Part shown: piece after piece, positions 1 through 11,039 of the stretch
How the letters are laid out: each line of letters opens with the position of its first letter
Numbering within the stretch: position 1 is the stretch's first letter
Notes under the pieces: generated by a model
Told to the model about the DNA's origin: nothing
What the model saw: only the letters and a program-made list of their open reading frames with translations
Databases searched by the model: none
Program-made: the position numbers and the translations under genes
From: Torreya grandis
Taxonomy: Eukaryota; Streptophyta; Pinopsida; Cupressales; Taxaceae
DNA length: 64,000 nucleotides
NCBI GenBank assembly: GCA_037957365.1
Contig: JARHVA010000666.1
Span: forward strand, 2,816,501 to 2,880,500
Direction of reading: 5' to 3'

Positions 1-1870
1 TATATGAATAGGATCTCTATCTTTTACTATAGAATATGTGCCATCATTATTTCTTTTCAACTTAAAATTTTTTGTGGGTCCTTGGATACTTTCTCCTTGT
101 ACCATTTCCTTCCTCTTCTAACTTACATGAGTAGTCCATTTCATCAACTCCTTCATACAATAGCCTTTTTTGAGGATCCATGTGGAATTCATGGCTAAAA
201 CATTTGAAGTTCTATTTGTGATAGTTTTCACTTGGTTTTTACCAAAAATAATCACTATAATTGGGGAATTTTCTCCCCCTACTGCATGAAAAGCATCACT
301 GGTTACAATTCTATTGTCTTCCATATCCTCAAGAATTTTAGCTAGATCAAAAGCATGGATTTGTTCAACAATCAATCTACCATTATCCCTTATTTTAACA
401 TCAAATTCATCTCTACAATCAATCCAAAAATATTTGAGTGTAGGAATGTGTATATATTCTAGAGAAACTATATTTTGGGCCACCCCTCTATAATAAAAAT
501 TGGATTTGGCATCAAAATGTGTTTGGGTATAATTGTGATACATCTCCTTCTGTACATTCTTGGCCTTGTAAATACTAGGACAGTGGTAATGAGCAATAAT
601 AATTGGAAAATTGACATTAGGAAGATGAGTCTTTGATTGAAAATCATGTAACTCAAATAGTTGTCTACATAAGTCCATGAGGACCCACTTATCACTGGGA
701 TAGCTAGGTAACTTGACTAATGCTCCTAAGAAATCCACAACTTTAATGTATGTAAAATCAAAGAATTGAATGAAAATGCAACCAAAGTATGAAACTACAT
801 CCCATGTTACATTAGATACTCTCTTATGTTTTAGAGCTACATTAAACTTTCAAATGATTTCATAGAAGAAACCATCATTCACTATCTTATAATTTTTGTA
901 GTACTTAGAAAGAACCAGTTGAGGATAATACTCATATATTATCACATTTTTTAGTGTGAATTTTGTATTTAACCTTGAAAAGGCTCCACTTAAAGTTTCT
1001 ACATAGACCAAATATAAGGTCATATTGAAATCAAAAGTTAGTAATACACTACTTCACTGTCGATTTATGTTGTCACTTATCATCCTCGCCCATTCAATCA
1101 CAACAAAGATCCTAGTGACATCGAAAGTTCTGGTGTATGCATACATCTACGTTAAGAAACATTTGGCATTATTTTCACCATTAATCATGTATAAAAACTA
1201 AGTTATGTCATCTAATTCTTGAACCAAGTATGATCTTACTATCTGCTTTAGAAATCTTAAGGCTTGCTTCAATTTCTTTAGATAAATTATGTTCATTATC
1301 TTGATGCAATCTATTGTCTTAGTCTCCCATTGTCTATATATATATATATATATCAATTACTTTTGATGATGTTGGAATCTTTAAGTAGTAATTAATATAT
1401 TGAAAATCTAACCTTATCACTACATTACCAGTAGTATCTCTCATAGTCCTAGTTAGGGAGTCATAATATTTGGCACATTCTAGGACAAATTTAGGAAGTT
1501 GGACTGAACTTGGGATTACTGTAGCTTATAGAATCCCATTATTATTCATGGCCTACATGAGTAGAGTCTTCATTATATCTTTGGATCTCTCTAAAAATTT
1601 AGTCATAGATACATGTCCCATATTTGTATCACTTATTTCAATTAACTTAGAAGTGATACATGATTCAATAGGATATCCTTTATACTCATCCTTCATCTTT
1701 GGCTCTTTGGATTTAGCCCTCTTATATTTTGATTTACCTTTCATAATTTGCTTTGGAATATCTTCAAGTGCCAACTTAGGGACTTATTTAATTTGTGTTA
1801 CTTGCAATTCTACCTCACCTATTTTTTCTTTTGGTCTTTTGATCCTTTTGATCTTAACTTATTCTAGAAG
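1..1870 (-). pseudogene. Accessory-ORF remnant of a gypsy element (KLP-motif family)
   Basis: Decayed minus-strand coding region of about 600 codons with no recognised enzymatic domain. The best-preserved part is an uninterrupted frame of about 206 codons at 118-738, and a second clean stretch lies at 1553-1774. At about 690-765 the frame reads D-F-T-Y-I-K-V-V, then L-V-K-L-P-S-Y-P-S-D-K, then R-Q-L-F. This aligns by eye with the motif in the accessory ORF downstream of integrase in element C (45545-45640 and 63725-63815) and with the fragment near 41750-41815. The region carries stops and frame changes, including a TGA near 860. The elements it belonged to begin left of the window. Function unknown; assignment to the family rests on motif similarity and orientation only. 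Confidence 0.5.
1335..1353. repeat. (TA)n microsatellite
   Basis: Uninterrupted TA dinucleotide run of about 19 bases inside the decayed minus-strand coding remnant. It interrupts that frame and is probably a later expansion. Confidence 0.85.
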
Positions 1871-1876
1871 ACCAAT

Positions 1877-2467
1877 ATGAGTTCTTTTCAACACTTATTA
1901 CCTTTTCCAAATGGTTTTGAAGAAAATAATCAAGGTGTTATTTTAGATAGTACCCCTAATCATGATTTATGTTTTAAGTAGTATAAATTATTGAAAAAAT
2001 CCAAGTAACTCATACTAAGCAATAGGGTATCACAACCCTAGGTTGGTCTAGATGATATGCTAGTATTAAGCACTCAAGAATTTGATTTTCTTATGAGGCA
2101 TGAGGAATCTAGGTTTCTAGAATTAAGCTACTTCAATTTTTTTAGGCAAGTAACTCAAGGTGGGAAACTTGAAGTATAAGTTACCAAAAATGAAGAGTTT
2201 AGATTACACTTGGGTAGTTTAGTGGGTTTTTCAAATCTCATGACTTTGGATTTATTAGGTCAAACAACTATGGTTTGAAATCCCAAAGTAAAATCAATAA
2301 ATAGCTATAACTTTGAGTAGAAAGGGTACTTGAGGTTTCAAAATTTTCTAGTATAGTAGCTTGGGGTCAGGACTTCAGATGAGTAGATAGTAGTAAGGAA
2401 CTCAGGTTTCTTGTCTAGTCTCATCAGTTAGGTTTTCAACCTAGGGCTTGATCTATGAAACATTTTG
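1877..2467 (+). pseudogene. Decayed plus-strand frame of unknown function
   Basis: One reading frame starting with ATG at 1877 stays protein-like for about 195 codons and is broken by about eleven stops, most of them TAG. Parts read G-L-D-D-M-L-V-L-S-T-Q-E-F-D-F and L-G-S-L-V-G-F-S-N-L-M. No frameshift is needed, which argues against a chance frame. If TAG is read as a former CAG, and TGA after M-V as a former TGG, the frame is continuous. It runs straight into the purine tract at 2467-2480, as the last ORF of a plus-strand LTR element would run into its polypurine tract. No family recognised. It lies head-to-head with the minus remnant at 1-1870, so the two belong to different insertions. 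Confidence 0.4.
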
Positions 2468-2480
2468 AGGGGGGGAGGGG
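2467..2480 (+). promoter_or_regulatory. G-rich purine tract, possible polypurine tract
   Basis: Fourteen consecutive purines (GAGGGGGGGAGGGG), the strongest G run in the window. It follows a decayed plus-strand frame and precedes sequence that could start an LTR (first TG at 2492). In LTR elements a polypurine tract primes plus-strand DNA synthesis just before the 3' LTR. No second LTR copy was found to prove it. Confidence 0.35.
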
Positions 2481-2491
2481 TTTTACACACT

Positions 2492-2530
2492 TGGTGTTTT
2501 GGGAAATATTACAAGGTTTTTAAAACACCA
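2492..2530. repeat. Inverted repeat: 9-bp perfect stem, 21-nt loop
   Basis: TGGTGTTTT at 2492-2500 is the exact reverse complement of AAAACACCA at 2522-2530. It starts 12 bases after the G-rich purine tract, where an LTR would begin. It could be a small hairpin of the LTR end or a chance palindrome in AT-rich DNA. Confidence 0.5.
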
Positions 2531-4340
2531 CAAAATTATGTAAAAGTATCAAATAAATGTGAGAAAAACAATTACAAGAAGTGGAACTTTTGTGGTGGCA
2601 AGTGGAAAACTAATAGAGAATAATAAGAAGAAAATAATCAAGATAAAGACATACAAACATAAAATAAATATTTACGTACTTCAAACACAAATGGGTATTA
2701 GAGAGTTGAGTCATAAATTGCTCTAGAAGGTTGAATAACATAGCTAAAAATTTTTAAGTTCAATGACTTGATCAAATAAATTGAATGCCAGGTGGAAATG
2801 AGGTGGAATTCATTGACATTTATATTTTCCAAGGAATTTAGTGACATGTAGTGGACACATGTGAAGGGGCCACATAAGCCCCTAGCTTTTATCAGCTTTC
2901 TTAGATTACTTTTATCAATTTGGATTTTGGGAGTTAAGCATCTTCATAATCCTTAGTTGGTCTTGAATGGCGAGTGTTTCAAGTTTGAAAACCTTCGTTA
3001 CTTCTACTTGTGACTTTGGATGATTAAATTTACTTTGAAAACTTGAGTTGCTTTGTGCAATGTTAGATAGATTTTTAGGACAATTTTACTTGAATTTTGA
3101 TGTAAAGTAAAGCATTTTAACAATTTTGTTTTGAACTAGACAATGCAACTCAGAGTTGTAGGACTACTTTTCTTTTTGTTTATTAAGTAGAGTAAATTGG
3201 AGAACCTGAGTTGTATTGGAAATGAGTCCTAACACTTATTTTTTTAATCTTTTGGGAAATATGAGTAAATGGGTTTTTTAGTAATGGCCTCAATCAAATG
3301 TTTTCAACCTTTTGGAGTAATTTTGAAATAATTGAGAAAAGAAAGCAATAAAAAAAAAATTACTAAAGATTAAGACTTTATTTAGGGGACTAGTTTAATA
3401 AGAATAACTAACTCACATAAGACAAAATGCAAAATTTTAAATAGGGGTAATCCAAAATTTCAAGTGTGAAATTTTAGGGACACCAAACTATTATATTGTT
3501 AGGTACATGACTAGGAAAAGTCATGCTAGACTAAAGGAAAAATAACCCAACATTTTGGTTCCATTTTTGGGATCCATTGTGCTTTGTACGATTGTGGGAA
3601 AATGCTTGAATGGTTATCTTTGGAAAATTTTGAGCATTGGGTTACTATTGTATAAGAGAATTTTGTGACTTAGTATCTTGAACTTGGAGTTTAAATTCTT
3701 GTGTGGGTATAAAAGCACCTTTATGACTCACCCTATGAATATTTTTTTGTAGGAGTGTCCATTTACTTTCATGTTTGGCTTTCAGCATATGCAAATGACC
3801 ATTCAAAGAATTATGGATGAAAGGTCTCCTAGTCAATAGAGCATCAGTTGGCCTTAGCAAGATTGGGAGTGCCTTAGACATGCATAGTGGAAATTTGGTG
3901 GTGAGGAATACATAATATCTATATTTTGAAATATGTGGTTTCTATGTACTTTTGTCCAAAAAAGGTTTGGTTTCACTTCTTCTAAGATTATCATATAAAT
4001 TATCTCAAGTAGTTTTCATTATAAATTAAGAATATCTTAACTAACTTAGGACTTGAAAACTTCCATATGTATGGCTAAAATTTCCCTTACATGAGCAACC
4101 CAATTAATGGGGAAATGAAGGGGCACATAATGACATGAGATTATTAGTTTAGCATGGTATCCAGTTAGCAAGAATTATGTAAGCACAAGTATAATGAGTC
4201 TAAGTGAAGGGATATGGTTGGAAGTGATATATGGAGGCAACAAGTGGACTCTAATTGATACAAGGATCTTTAGGTATGTATAAAGGTATAATAATGACTC
4301 CCCAACCACAAGATCACACCCTACACCAACATAGGTATGC
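2531..4340. other. AT-rich sequence without recognised coding content
   Basis: No convincing frame on either strand. It may be LTR and leader sequence left of the gag remnant that starts at 4341, but no matching partner was found right of that element. It holds the small hairpin at 3506-3525 described separately. Confidence 0.5.
3501..3541 (+). repeat. Short dispersed repeat containing a 6-bp hairpin (copy 1)
   Basis: About 40 bases here recur at 35016-35057 with roughly five mismatches. The centre holds a perfect 6-bp stem, CATGAC (3506-3511) and GTCATG (3520-3525), around an 8-base A-rich loop. Flanking sequence on either side does not align, so this is not simply a pair of long LTRs. Confidence 0.5.
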
Positions 4341-6180
4341 ATGGAAAAAATAAGTCAAGCATTGGTTACTATAGAACCCAATATAGATAGGCTCAATTAC
4401 CCACCCCTAGTGCATGCTCATGAATTTGAGTTTGACAAATTTATTGTAAGAAATTGGGATAGAGATAGTGTCAAGTTAGAGTCTAAACTTATAAAAGAAA
4501 CTTTTGAAGTACAAAATCAAGATAATAGTTTGTTACTAATTTCTTTTTCATTACAATTCAACCCTATGAATCACTCGAGAATGCCTAGTGGACCAAATAT
4601 ATTTAGTAGGTAGAGTGTAGGACCATCAATAATTAATCATCCTACTTATATTACCAACATATCAAGTGCTTCTATTACCATAGGAGGTGTGGAAGGTAGT
4701 ACAGGTGGTGGTTGTGTTGGAGGATTTAGAGGTGGAATAAGAGACATTGTGAACCCCCCTGTAGGGTCTAAAAAGAACTAGAGGTGTATCATCATAGGAT
4801 CCATTACCAATGCCCAATCCACCTATAGTATACTATGAGATGATGCTTCATATACCTAAATATCATGGTGTTGAAAATGAAGGGGAACATGCTGATAAGT
4901 GTGAAATCATTTGGTGGGCATGGGGCATCACTTTTACTAAATCAAATGAAACCCAATTTTTGAATACCATTTAAAATCATGTGCATAAATGGTATATTAA
5001 GTTTGATTCATATTAAGCTATGGTAAATTATGATTAGTTTAAGGAAATTTTTATTCAACAATTTAACATTTCAGAGTTTAAATAAGAGAGTATTGTTGTC
5101 TTGAAGGATATTAAACAAGAACTCACTTAGAGTGTGCATGAGTATGGTGCACATTTTAAAATACTTATTTCCAAGTTATCATTTGAGATAAATACAACAC
5201 AACATGCCTAGTGATTTTTAGGAGGATTTTTACTCCCTTTTTTATGTACCTTGTCCCAAAAGACCTTTACTAACCTGTGTGAGGCATTGGAAGCTTCCCT
5301 TCATGTTGAAGCCATTGGAAGTATAGATATAGGTATTAGTACCTTTATGTAATCCTAGATAGCTATTATGGTGTCTCAATTAGAGAAGATCACTATGAAC
5401 ATTACTCAAGATACTAAAAACTATTTATGGTGTGTTGAATGTGAAGTGGAAGGTTATAACAGAAATAATTATCCTAGAAAGAATATTCACGTAGTGGTAA
5501 AACAATCTTGTGAGATATTTACCCTTGATTTAGTGAAATATTTAATCTAAAGTATAATCATACTATAAAATATGTGATGTATATACACATGATACAAATG
5601 ATTATTGACTTATCAGTGAGATTACTGAGGCACATGCATGAGGTTCTCACTAGACCTATGTAGATAACAACCAGGAAAATGGTGGAGTCTAGTCCTATAG
5701 AGGTCACAGTCATGGATGTAAATGTGGTCATTTTCCAATTAGAACATACTATAGGTGTGTATCTCTATAACATTACCAATATGACTACAACCTTTGCCTT
5801 TTGTAAGAATGAGCATTATCTATAAGAATGCCAAGACTTGTATGATACCATCACCAAAGAGTATAATGAGAAGGGTGATGGGGTGATACATATTGAAAAA
5901 AATACAAATTCTCAATAGAGAACATTCCCTACCACTTCAATTGGTCCTAAGTTAAATATTACTACACAAAGTGTCACTCCTTCCTAGTCTATTAAAAATC
6001 CACCTATTGACTAGGTTCAATGGGAAGAGCCTCATATGAATCACTAATTGAATGATCAGTAGTATAAATAAGTATTTTAGGACACAAAGACTTTGATTTG
6101 GGAATTGTAATGTGAAATTGAGTTCCTTAAGGACATAGATGATATTATGCATGTTAAAATGCAGAAGGCTTTGGTACTTA
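4341..6180 (+). pseudogene. gag of element A, decayed
   Basis: Nucleocapsid/capsid polyprotein remnant. A 90-codon open frame begins with ATG at 4341. At about 4840-5230 comes a capsid-like stretch (H-K-W-Y-I-K-F, F-K-E-I-F-I-Q-Q-F, H-E-Y-G-A-H-F) typical of the retrotransposon gag fold. Near 5420-5490 a zinc-knuckle-like C-V-E-C with later positions changed to Tyr is visible, as C-to-T decay would give. A second short motif, C-K-N-E-H-Y-L-stop-E-C, lies near 5805-5840. Stops are mostly TAG/TAA. In a working element Gag forms the cytoplasmic particle and binds the RNA. This copy cannot encode it. Confidence 0.65.
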
Positions 6181-6299
6181 AACTCAGTGCATGATGAGTT
6201 TCATGAATTCTGCAATTAGCTTCTTGATGAAGGATTCAATCCCCTTTTAAGGAACTAAGTCATCAAGCACCAAATCCTTCATAAGATCATCAATTTAAT

Positions 6300-6760
6300 C
6301 TTACATGATGAAAAGAGGCTCATGTCCAAACCAATACAAAGTGTGACAAATAAATCTTAGTGAATGCAAATATTGATTGTTAGATCATTTAGGATATACT
6401 AGTAAACACTGGCATGGAGGTAAATGTACTAACAAAGGATGCTTAGAGAAATATGGTGAGCCCTCCTCTACATATTTCTCCACATGTATTGTTCATGGCT
6501 AATAATACTCATGCACTTCCCATAGGAGTTCTTAAGGATGCCACTATTAAATTTTTGGGTGTCACTTTTAAGGATGAATTTGAAGTGATTGAGTTGGCCA
6601 AAGCTGATGATTTTCTAACTCTTTTGGGCCATCTATGGTAATATGAAAATACCACTAACTTGAGCTTCAATAAGTGTTATATCAGTTTTGAAAATGATGA
6701 TTAAAATGTTATGATTCCCCTAGACAATGTTTAGGGACCTCCTTTTGTTGAACCAGTTAA
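6300..6760 (+). pseudogene. Aspartic protease of element A, decayed
   Basis: The frame around 6390-6640 reads N-T-G-M-E-V-N-V-L-T-K. This matches the retropepsin active-site pattern D-T-G-A-x-x-N-V-L with the catalytic Asp replaced by Asn (codon AAC at 6405-6407, a one-base G-to-A change from GAC). The open stretch 6453-6641 continues with L-P-I-G-V-L-K-D-A and ends L-L-G-H-L-W, close to the flap and the L-G-R-P-W motif of plant gypsy proteases. In life this enzyme would cut the Gag-Pol polyprotein. With the Asp lost this copy is dead. Confidence 0.65.
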
Positions 6761-7989
6761 TGTTAAGGAGGATCTCAATCATATTTATAATGCAATAGCT
6801 CAGGGAACTGAGCATCTTGATTCTAGTCTAAATGGCATATTATAGTGGGAAGATGCATAGTCCATTTTGGTACTACTAATAATGCTTATGAATGTTGGGC
6901 TCATAGAGAATATGATCTTACTAGATAAATTTTTGGCACAGTTGGTAATCGAGAGGATGTTCTATGCAAGATGCTTAAGCATCATAATTTTGTTTACCTT
7001 ATTAGTGGATGTTTAGTGGATGGACCACCCCTATAATTAAATTAAGAACCTAGGTTTCATGTTTAAATGGACATCTAGGATTATGTGTAATAGTTGGAAA
7101 CTTTTTATGTATTTGAAGATGAATGAATGCACTCACTTATTCATATTATTCAAGGGATAGTTGCTCGATGGTGGGTAACTCACCATCATAATTTGATCAC
7201 TTGGGACTGAGTGCATATTTCCATGAACTACCATTTACATCATGATAATAATGTTTGTTCCACTCTAAGTTATGATGGTTTTAACACCCCTCAATCTCAT
7301 CTCTAGGCCTGTGAAAACCTTTAGAATGTTGATGAGACATTGTTTCCTAAATATTTGTGGGTTCATGCATTTTATGGTACTCTATGAACCTAGACTTAAG
7401 CATGGTATAATCATCAATAATGATGCCTAGAAATTTATTTATGGAGTAACATTAGAAGTAATAGGATTTTATCACTATCTTACTCATCCCCTCATATGTA
7501 TTTATGCCTATCTATGCAAGTGATCTGTTAAGCTATTATATGCAATCTAGTGTTAACTAAAGACCACATATGACATATACATGGTGTGCATGAGGATAAA
7601 TGATCCATTTTTAAATAATTTGATACTCTTTTCCCACCCTCATTACAAATTAAATCTCAATTGAACCATGCACTATGGGAATAGGTATGGAAGGGCAAGT
7701 AAAAGGTTATGTACCAAGTTGAGGAAGGTACCAATTCTAACAAGAAAGATCCATCCATTAAACACTTAGCTTTACATAATAAATATGGGGTGTATAATTT
7801 TAGAGACACATATAGATTAAGTAACATCCATATTTTGATCCACTTTAGATAGTTTAGCATAATATTAGAATGGAGGATGCACCTAAGATGGACACTATGG
7901 GGAATTATTGGTTTAATACTAAGGTCATCAAGATTTTTGAACTCTTATGGGAATATCAAGATGATTTCTTATGAAATTAAACAAATATG
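6761..7989 (+). other. Protease to reverse transcriptase spacer of element A
   Basis: Fragments in plus-strand frames look protein-like (for example R-W-W-V-T-H-H-H-N-L near 7170) but no domain was recognised. In particular none of the RNase H signatures seen at the equivalent place in elements B and C could be found. The minus-strand open stretch at 7657-7860 has no family features. Confidence 0.4.
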
Positions 7990-8730
7990 AAGGGAGTGCA
8001 TCTTTCATTGGATAATATGAACATAAAGTTAGTTGAAGGTGATCAACCAGTAAGAAAAAGACCATATTGAATGAATCTTAATCTATGCACTTGGGTTAAA
8101 GAGGAGATCGATAGTAGGCTATGCATTGGAGTTATCACTCCTATTTATGAATCCAAATGGGTAGTCTCATAGTGATTAGTATCAATAAGGATGGTTTCAT
8201 TCACATATGTGTAGAATATAGGGTACTCAATGCTTCTTGCATAACTGACCCTTTTCCAATGCCTTTCATAGATAAAGTTTTAGAAAGAATTACTGGGTGA
8301 GAGATTTACACCTTCACTGATGGTTTTTTGGCTCTCATCAGATCTAAATCATATAATAAGATAAACTAAAGACTAAATTTATAATTGAATTGGGTTCATT
8401 CACCTATAATGCGATTCCTTTCAGTCTAAATATTACTTTGTTCATATTCTCACATATTACAATATAAGCTTTTAAGGATTTTATTCACAAATTCCTTCAA
8501 GTATACTTATATGACTAGACCATATATGGTTTATTGCATGATCATTATGATAATATTCACCTCATGTTTGGGAACTACTATCAACTCTAGATTTATTTGA
8601 ATCTAAAGAAGCATCTTTGTTACTCCTTTTAAAATTTTGTTGGGTCACATTATTTGTCATGATGGACTACTATAGATCTAGCTAAGATTATAGTCATTAT
8701 TCATCTTCTAGCACTAACCATCTAGTGAAA
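7990..8730 (+). pseudogene. Reverse transcriptase of element A, decayed
   Basis: Starts with G-V-H-L-S-L-D-N-M and G-D-Q-P-V-R-K-R-P-Y. It continues with V-K-E-E-I-D-S-R-L and G-V-I-T-P-I-Y-E-S-K-W-V, the usual N-terminal fingers of gypsy reverse transcriptase. Then follow P-F-P-M-P-F-I-D-K-V-L, T-F-T-D-G-F and I-P-F-S-L-N near 8240-8440. The catalytic Y-x-D-D reads Y-L-Y-D near 8500-8515. At least two frame shifts and several TAG/TAA stops are present. The enzyme would copy element RNA into DNA; this copy has lost one of its metal-binding Asp residues. Confidence 0.7.
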
Positions 8731-8879
8731 TATCCATGCCTTCCTAGGACACATGAGATACTATCAAAAATTCATTCAGGGATATGCTAATATCATAGTG
8801 CCATTATACTAAATCCTTAAATAGAATGGTCAATTATTATGGATAAATCTTCAATAATAGTCATTCATAGTGATCTAGG

Positions 8880-9330
8880 ACAAATTAATCATTGCACCCA
8901 TTCATCTATTTTCTAGACTGAACAAAGCCATTTCATGTACATGTTGACACTTTAGGTATGGTAGTGGGTGCTATCCTTGCATAACCTAGTGAGGGAAGTC
9001 TTGATCATCCCATCTACTTTGTTAGTTAGAATCTTCCTCCAGCTAAACAAAATTATTCAACTACAAAACATGAAGCCTTGTCCATGGTATACACACTCCA
9101 TAAGTTTCACCAGTATTGTTGGACACCCCATTCACTTTCTTTATAGATAATGAAGCACTTAAGTACCTCATGAATAAGCTAGTGTTGCATAGACACATTT
9201 GTCTATGGATTGTTATTTTTTAGGAATTTTAATTTTCTATGATGGTGAAACTAGGTAAGATTAATTGTGGATTAGATCATTTATCATGCGTTGAATTTGG
9301 TAAATAGGCACACACCATAGAGGATGACTT
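8880..9330 (+). pseudogene. RNase H and tether of element A, decayed
   Basis: The frame reads K-P-F-H-V-H-V-D, then V-V-G-A-I-L-A, then P-I-Y-F-V-S, then N-Y-S-T-T-K-H-E-A-L-S-M-V near 8925-9100. This is the standard gypsy RNase H core with its D and E positions visible. After a frame change come N-E-A-L-K-Y-L-M-N-K and L-D-H-L-S, matching the C-terminal part where an A-D-x-L-S-R motif usually stands. RNase H removes template RNA during reverse transcription. Here it is broken by TAG codons and a frameshift near 9145. Confidence 0.7.
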
Positions 9331-9479
9331 ACCTAATGTATAAAATTTTCAAGTCATGCATGTACTTGAGGAATTAAAATATATCACAACATTTCTTAAC
9401 ATAGGTTCAACACTATCCCACCTCATCACTCAATAGAAAAATCAATTAGTTGTCTACATTTCTCCTTTCTAGCTAATTA

Positions 9480-10560
9480 GAGGTGACTTATATAAACCTA
9501 GATAGGATGAAGTGTTATGATTATGCATGATGCAACATGAGCATGCTAAAGTTATTTAGGAGGTTCATGAAGATGTATATATAGGACACTATGTTAGTGA
9601 TGATACAATGCAAAAGGTTCTCTTAGTAGGTTTATGGTGACCCACTTTATTTAAGGATGCCAAAGTTTATGCATGACAATGTCATATTTGTCAAGCATGG
9701 GTAAACTGAATTGGAAGGATGTTATGCCCCTTCATATGATACAGGCTCATGAACCCTTTGAGAAATGGGTTATCAATTTTTTTGGCATAATTACTCTTAT
9801 GGTGAGGCATACTAGTGCATGATATATCATTACCTCCACTGACTACCTTACCCACTAGGCTGAAGCAACACCCACCTAGGATTGTAATGCTATAATTGAC
9901 ACTATGTGTCTCTGGAAGAATAGAATCACAAGGTATATATTCCCTTTATGTTTGATTAGTGACCATGGTACTCATTTCCTTAATGAGATGATATGCATCC
10001 TTTTGGCCAAGTTCATGATTGTGTACCATAAGACTACACCATATCACCCTCAGGCTAATAGTACAACTTAAGCTTTCAATAAAATCTTGGGTCATATATT
10101 GATGAATATTTGTAATATTGTTCATACTAACTAGGATGATCATGTTTCTATGATATTATGGGCATATTAGACCATGTATAAATGGTTGAACAAGATCACT
10201 CCTTTTAACCTTATTTTTTGTGTTAAAGCAGTTCTCCTAGTTGAGTTCATTGTACCTTATTTACATATTATGTGTGTTAGTTAGTTGGATAATGAAGAAC
10301 CTTTGAAAGTGTGCCTAGATGCTTTACTAAATCTAGATGAAATACATTTTCTCATGCATTAGATTGAAGGAGTGGAGAAATAGAAACAAAAATCTTGGCA
10401 TGATAGACATCTCAAGAATAAGACTTTTTCTCTTGGTATGCATGTGTTGGTATATGAATCCAAGTTCACATGACACTCTAGTAAAATTTGAATCCATTAG
10501 GATGGTTCATTCATCATTTATAGAATTTTTTCCATAGGCACATGCAAGTTGAAGAGGTTA
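9480..10560 (+). pseudogene. Integrase of element A, decayed
   Basis: The zinc-binding part shows V-H-E-D-V-Y-I-G-H and Q-C-H-I-C (H-H-C-C) at about 9550-9700. The core follows with W-V-I-N-F-F-G-I-I, then S-T-D-Y-L-T-H (first Asp), L-I-S-D-H-G-T-H-F (second Asp) near 9955-9980, and Y-H-P-Q-A-N-S-T-T followed by a stop where the catalytic Glu would be expected. The C-terminal part has L-G-M-H-V-L-V-Y-E-S-K-F. No chromodomain was seen after it. Integrase would insert the DNA copy; this one is interrupted by several TAG/TAA stops. Confidence 0.7.
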
Positions 10561-11039
10561 GATGGCCAGTTCCTTCTAGGACATTTCAATGGTAGTCGAC
10601 TTTAACCATACCATTTTGAGTGATACTTTCCATTTATTAATAAAGTATATGCCATTAGATTAGTTTAGGATTTTGGTTTGTTATTGAATAAAGCATGGCA
10701 TTGTATTCACTCTTTTTATTTAGGTTTTAATCAACACTTAGTTATCTATTATTTTCTTTGTCATGTCATGGAGGACCACAAACATCTTTTAGTGTGGGGT
10801 AAGTATGAATGAAGTAAAAATAGAGGGCACAAAGGAAATAGTGGAAGGGAATGCATGTAAAATAGTTATGAAGTAAGGTGATTATTGTGAACAAAGAGAC
10901 TGTTTAAATTGTGATTAAAGGAATGTGATTAAAAGTGTTGCAAGTTGTAGGTGTCAGCATCTACCATTAGAGGATATTTAAGTAGAAAATATAAGGGAAT
11001 TTTAAATAATAAACATGTATTCTTTCAAAAGTATTGAAT
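10561..11039 (+). other. Spacer after element A integrase
   Basis: No gene seen. Purine-rich around 10806-10855 (agagggcacaaaggaaat and what follows), but no LTR start could be paired with it. Confidence 0.4.

Larger units (their letters stand above)
4341..10560 (+). mobile_element. Element A: decayed Ty3/gypsy gag-pol, internal region
   Basis: Plus-strand remnants appear in the order gag, aspartic protease, reverse transcriptase, RNase H, integrase, which is the Ty3/gypsy order. Every domain has several stops or frame changes. Two catalytic positions are visibly lost: protease Asp changed to Asn, and the reverse transcriptase Y-x-D-D reads Y-L-Y-D. No additional RNase H was found between protease and reverse transcriptase, unlike elements B and C, so A is a different lineage. 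No paired LTRs were identified. Confidence 0.75.

Noticed and set aside
1470..1880. A 136-codon plus-strand open frame.
   Set aside because: It lies opposite the protein-like minus-strand frame at 1553-1774 and has the Leu/Ile/Ser-rich composition of a shadow frame.
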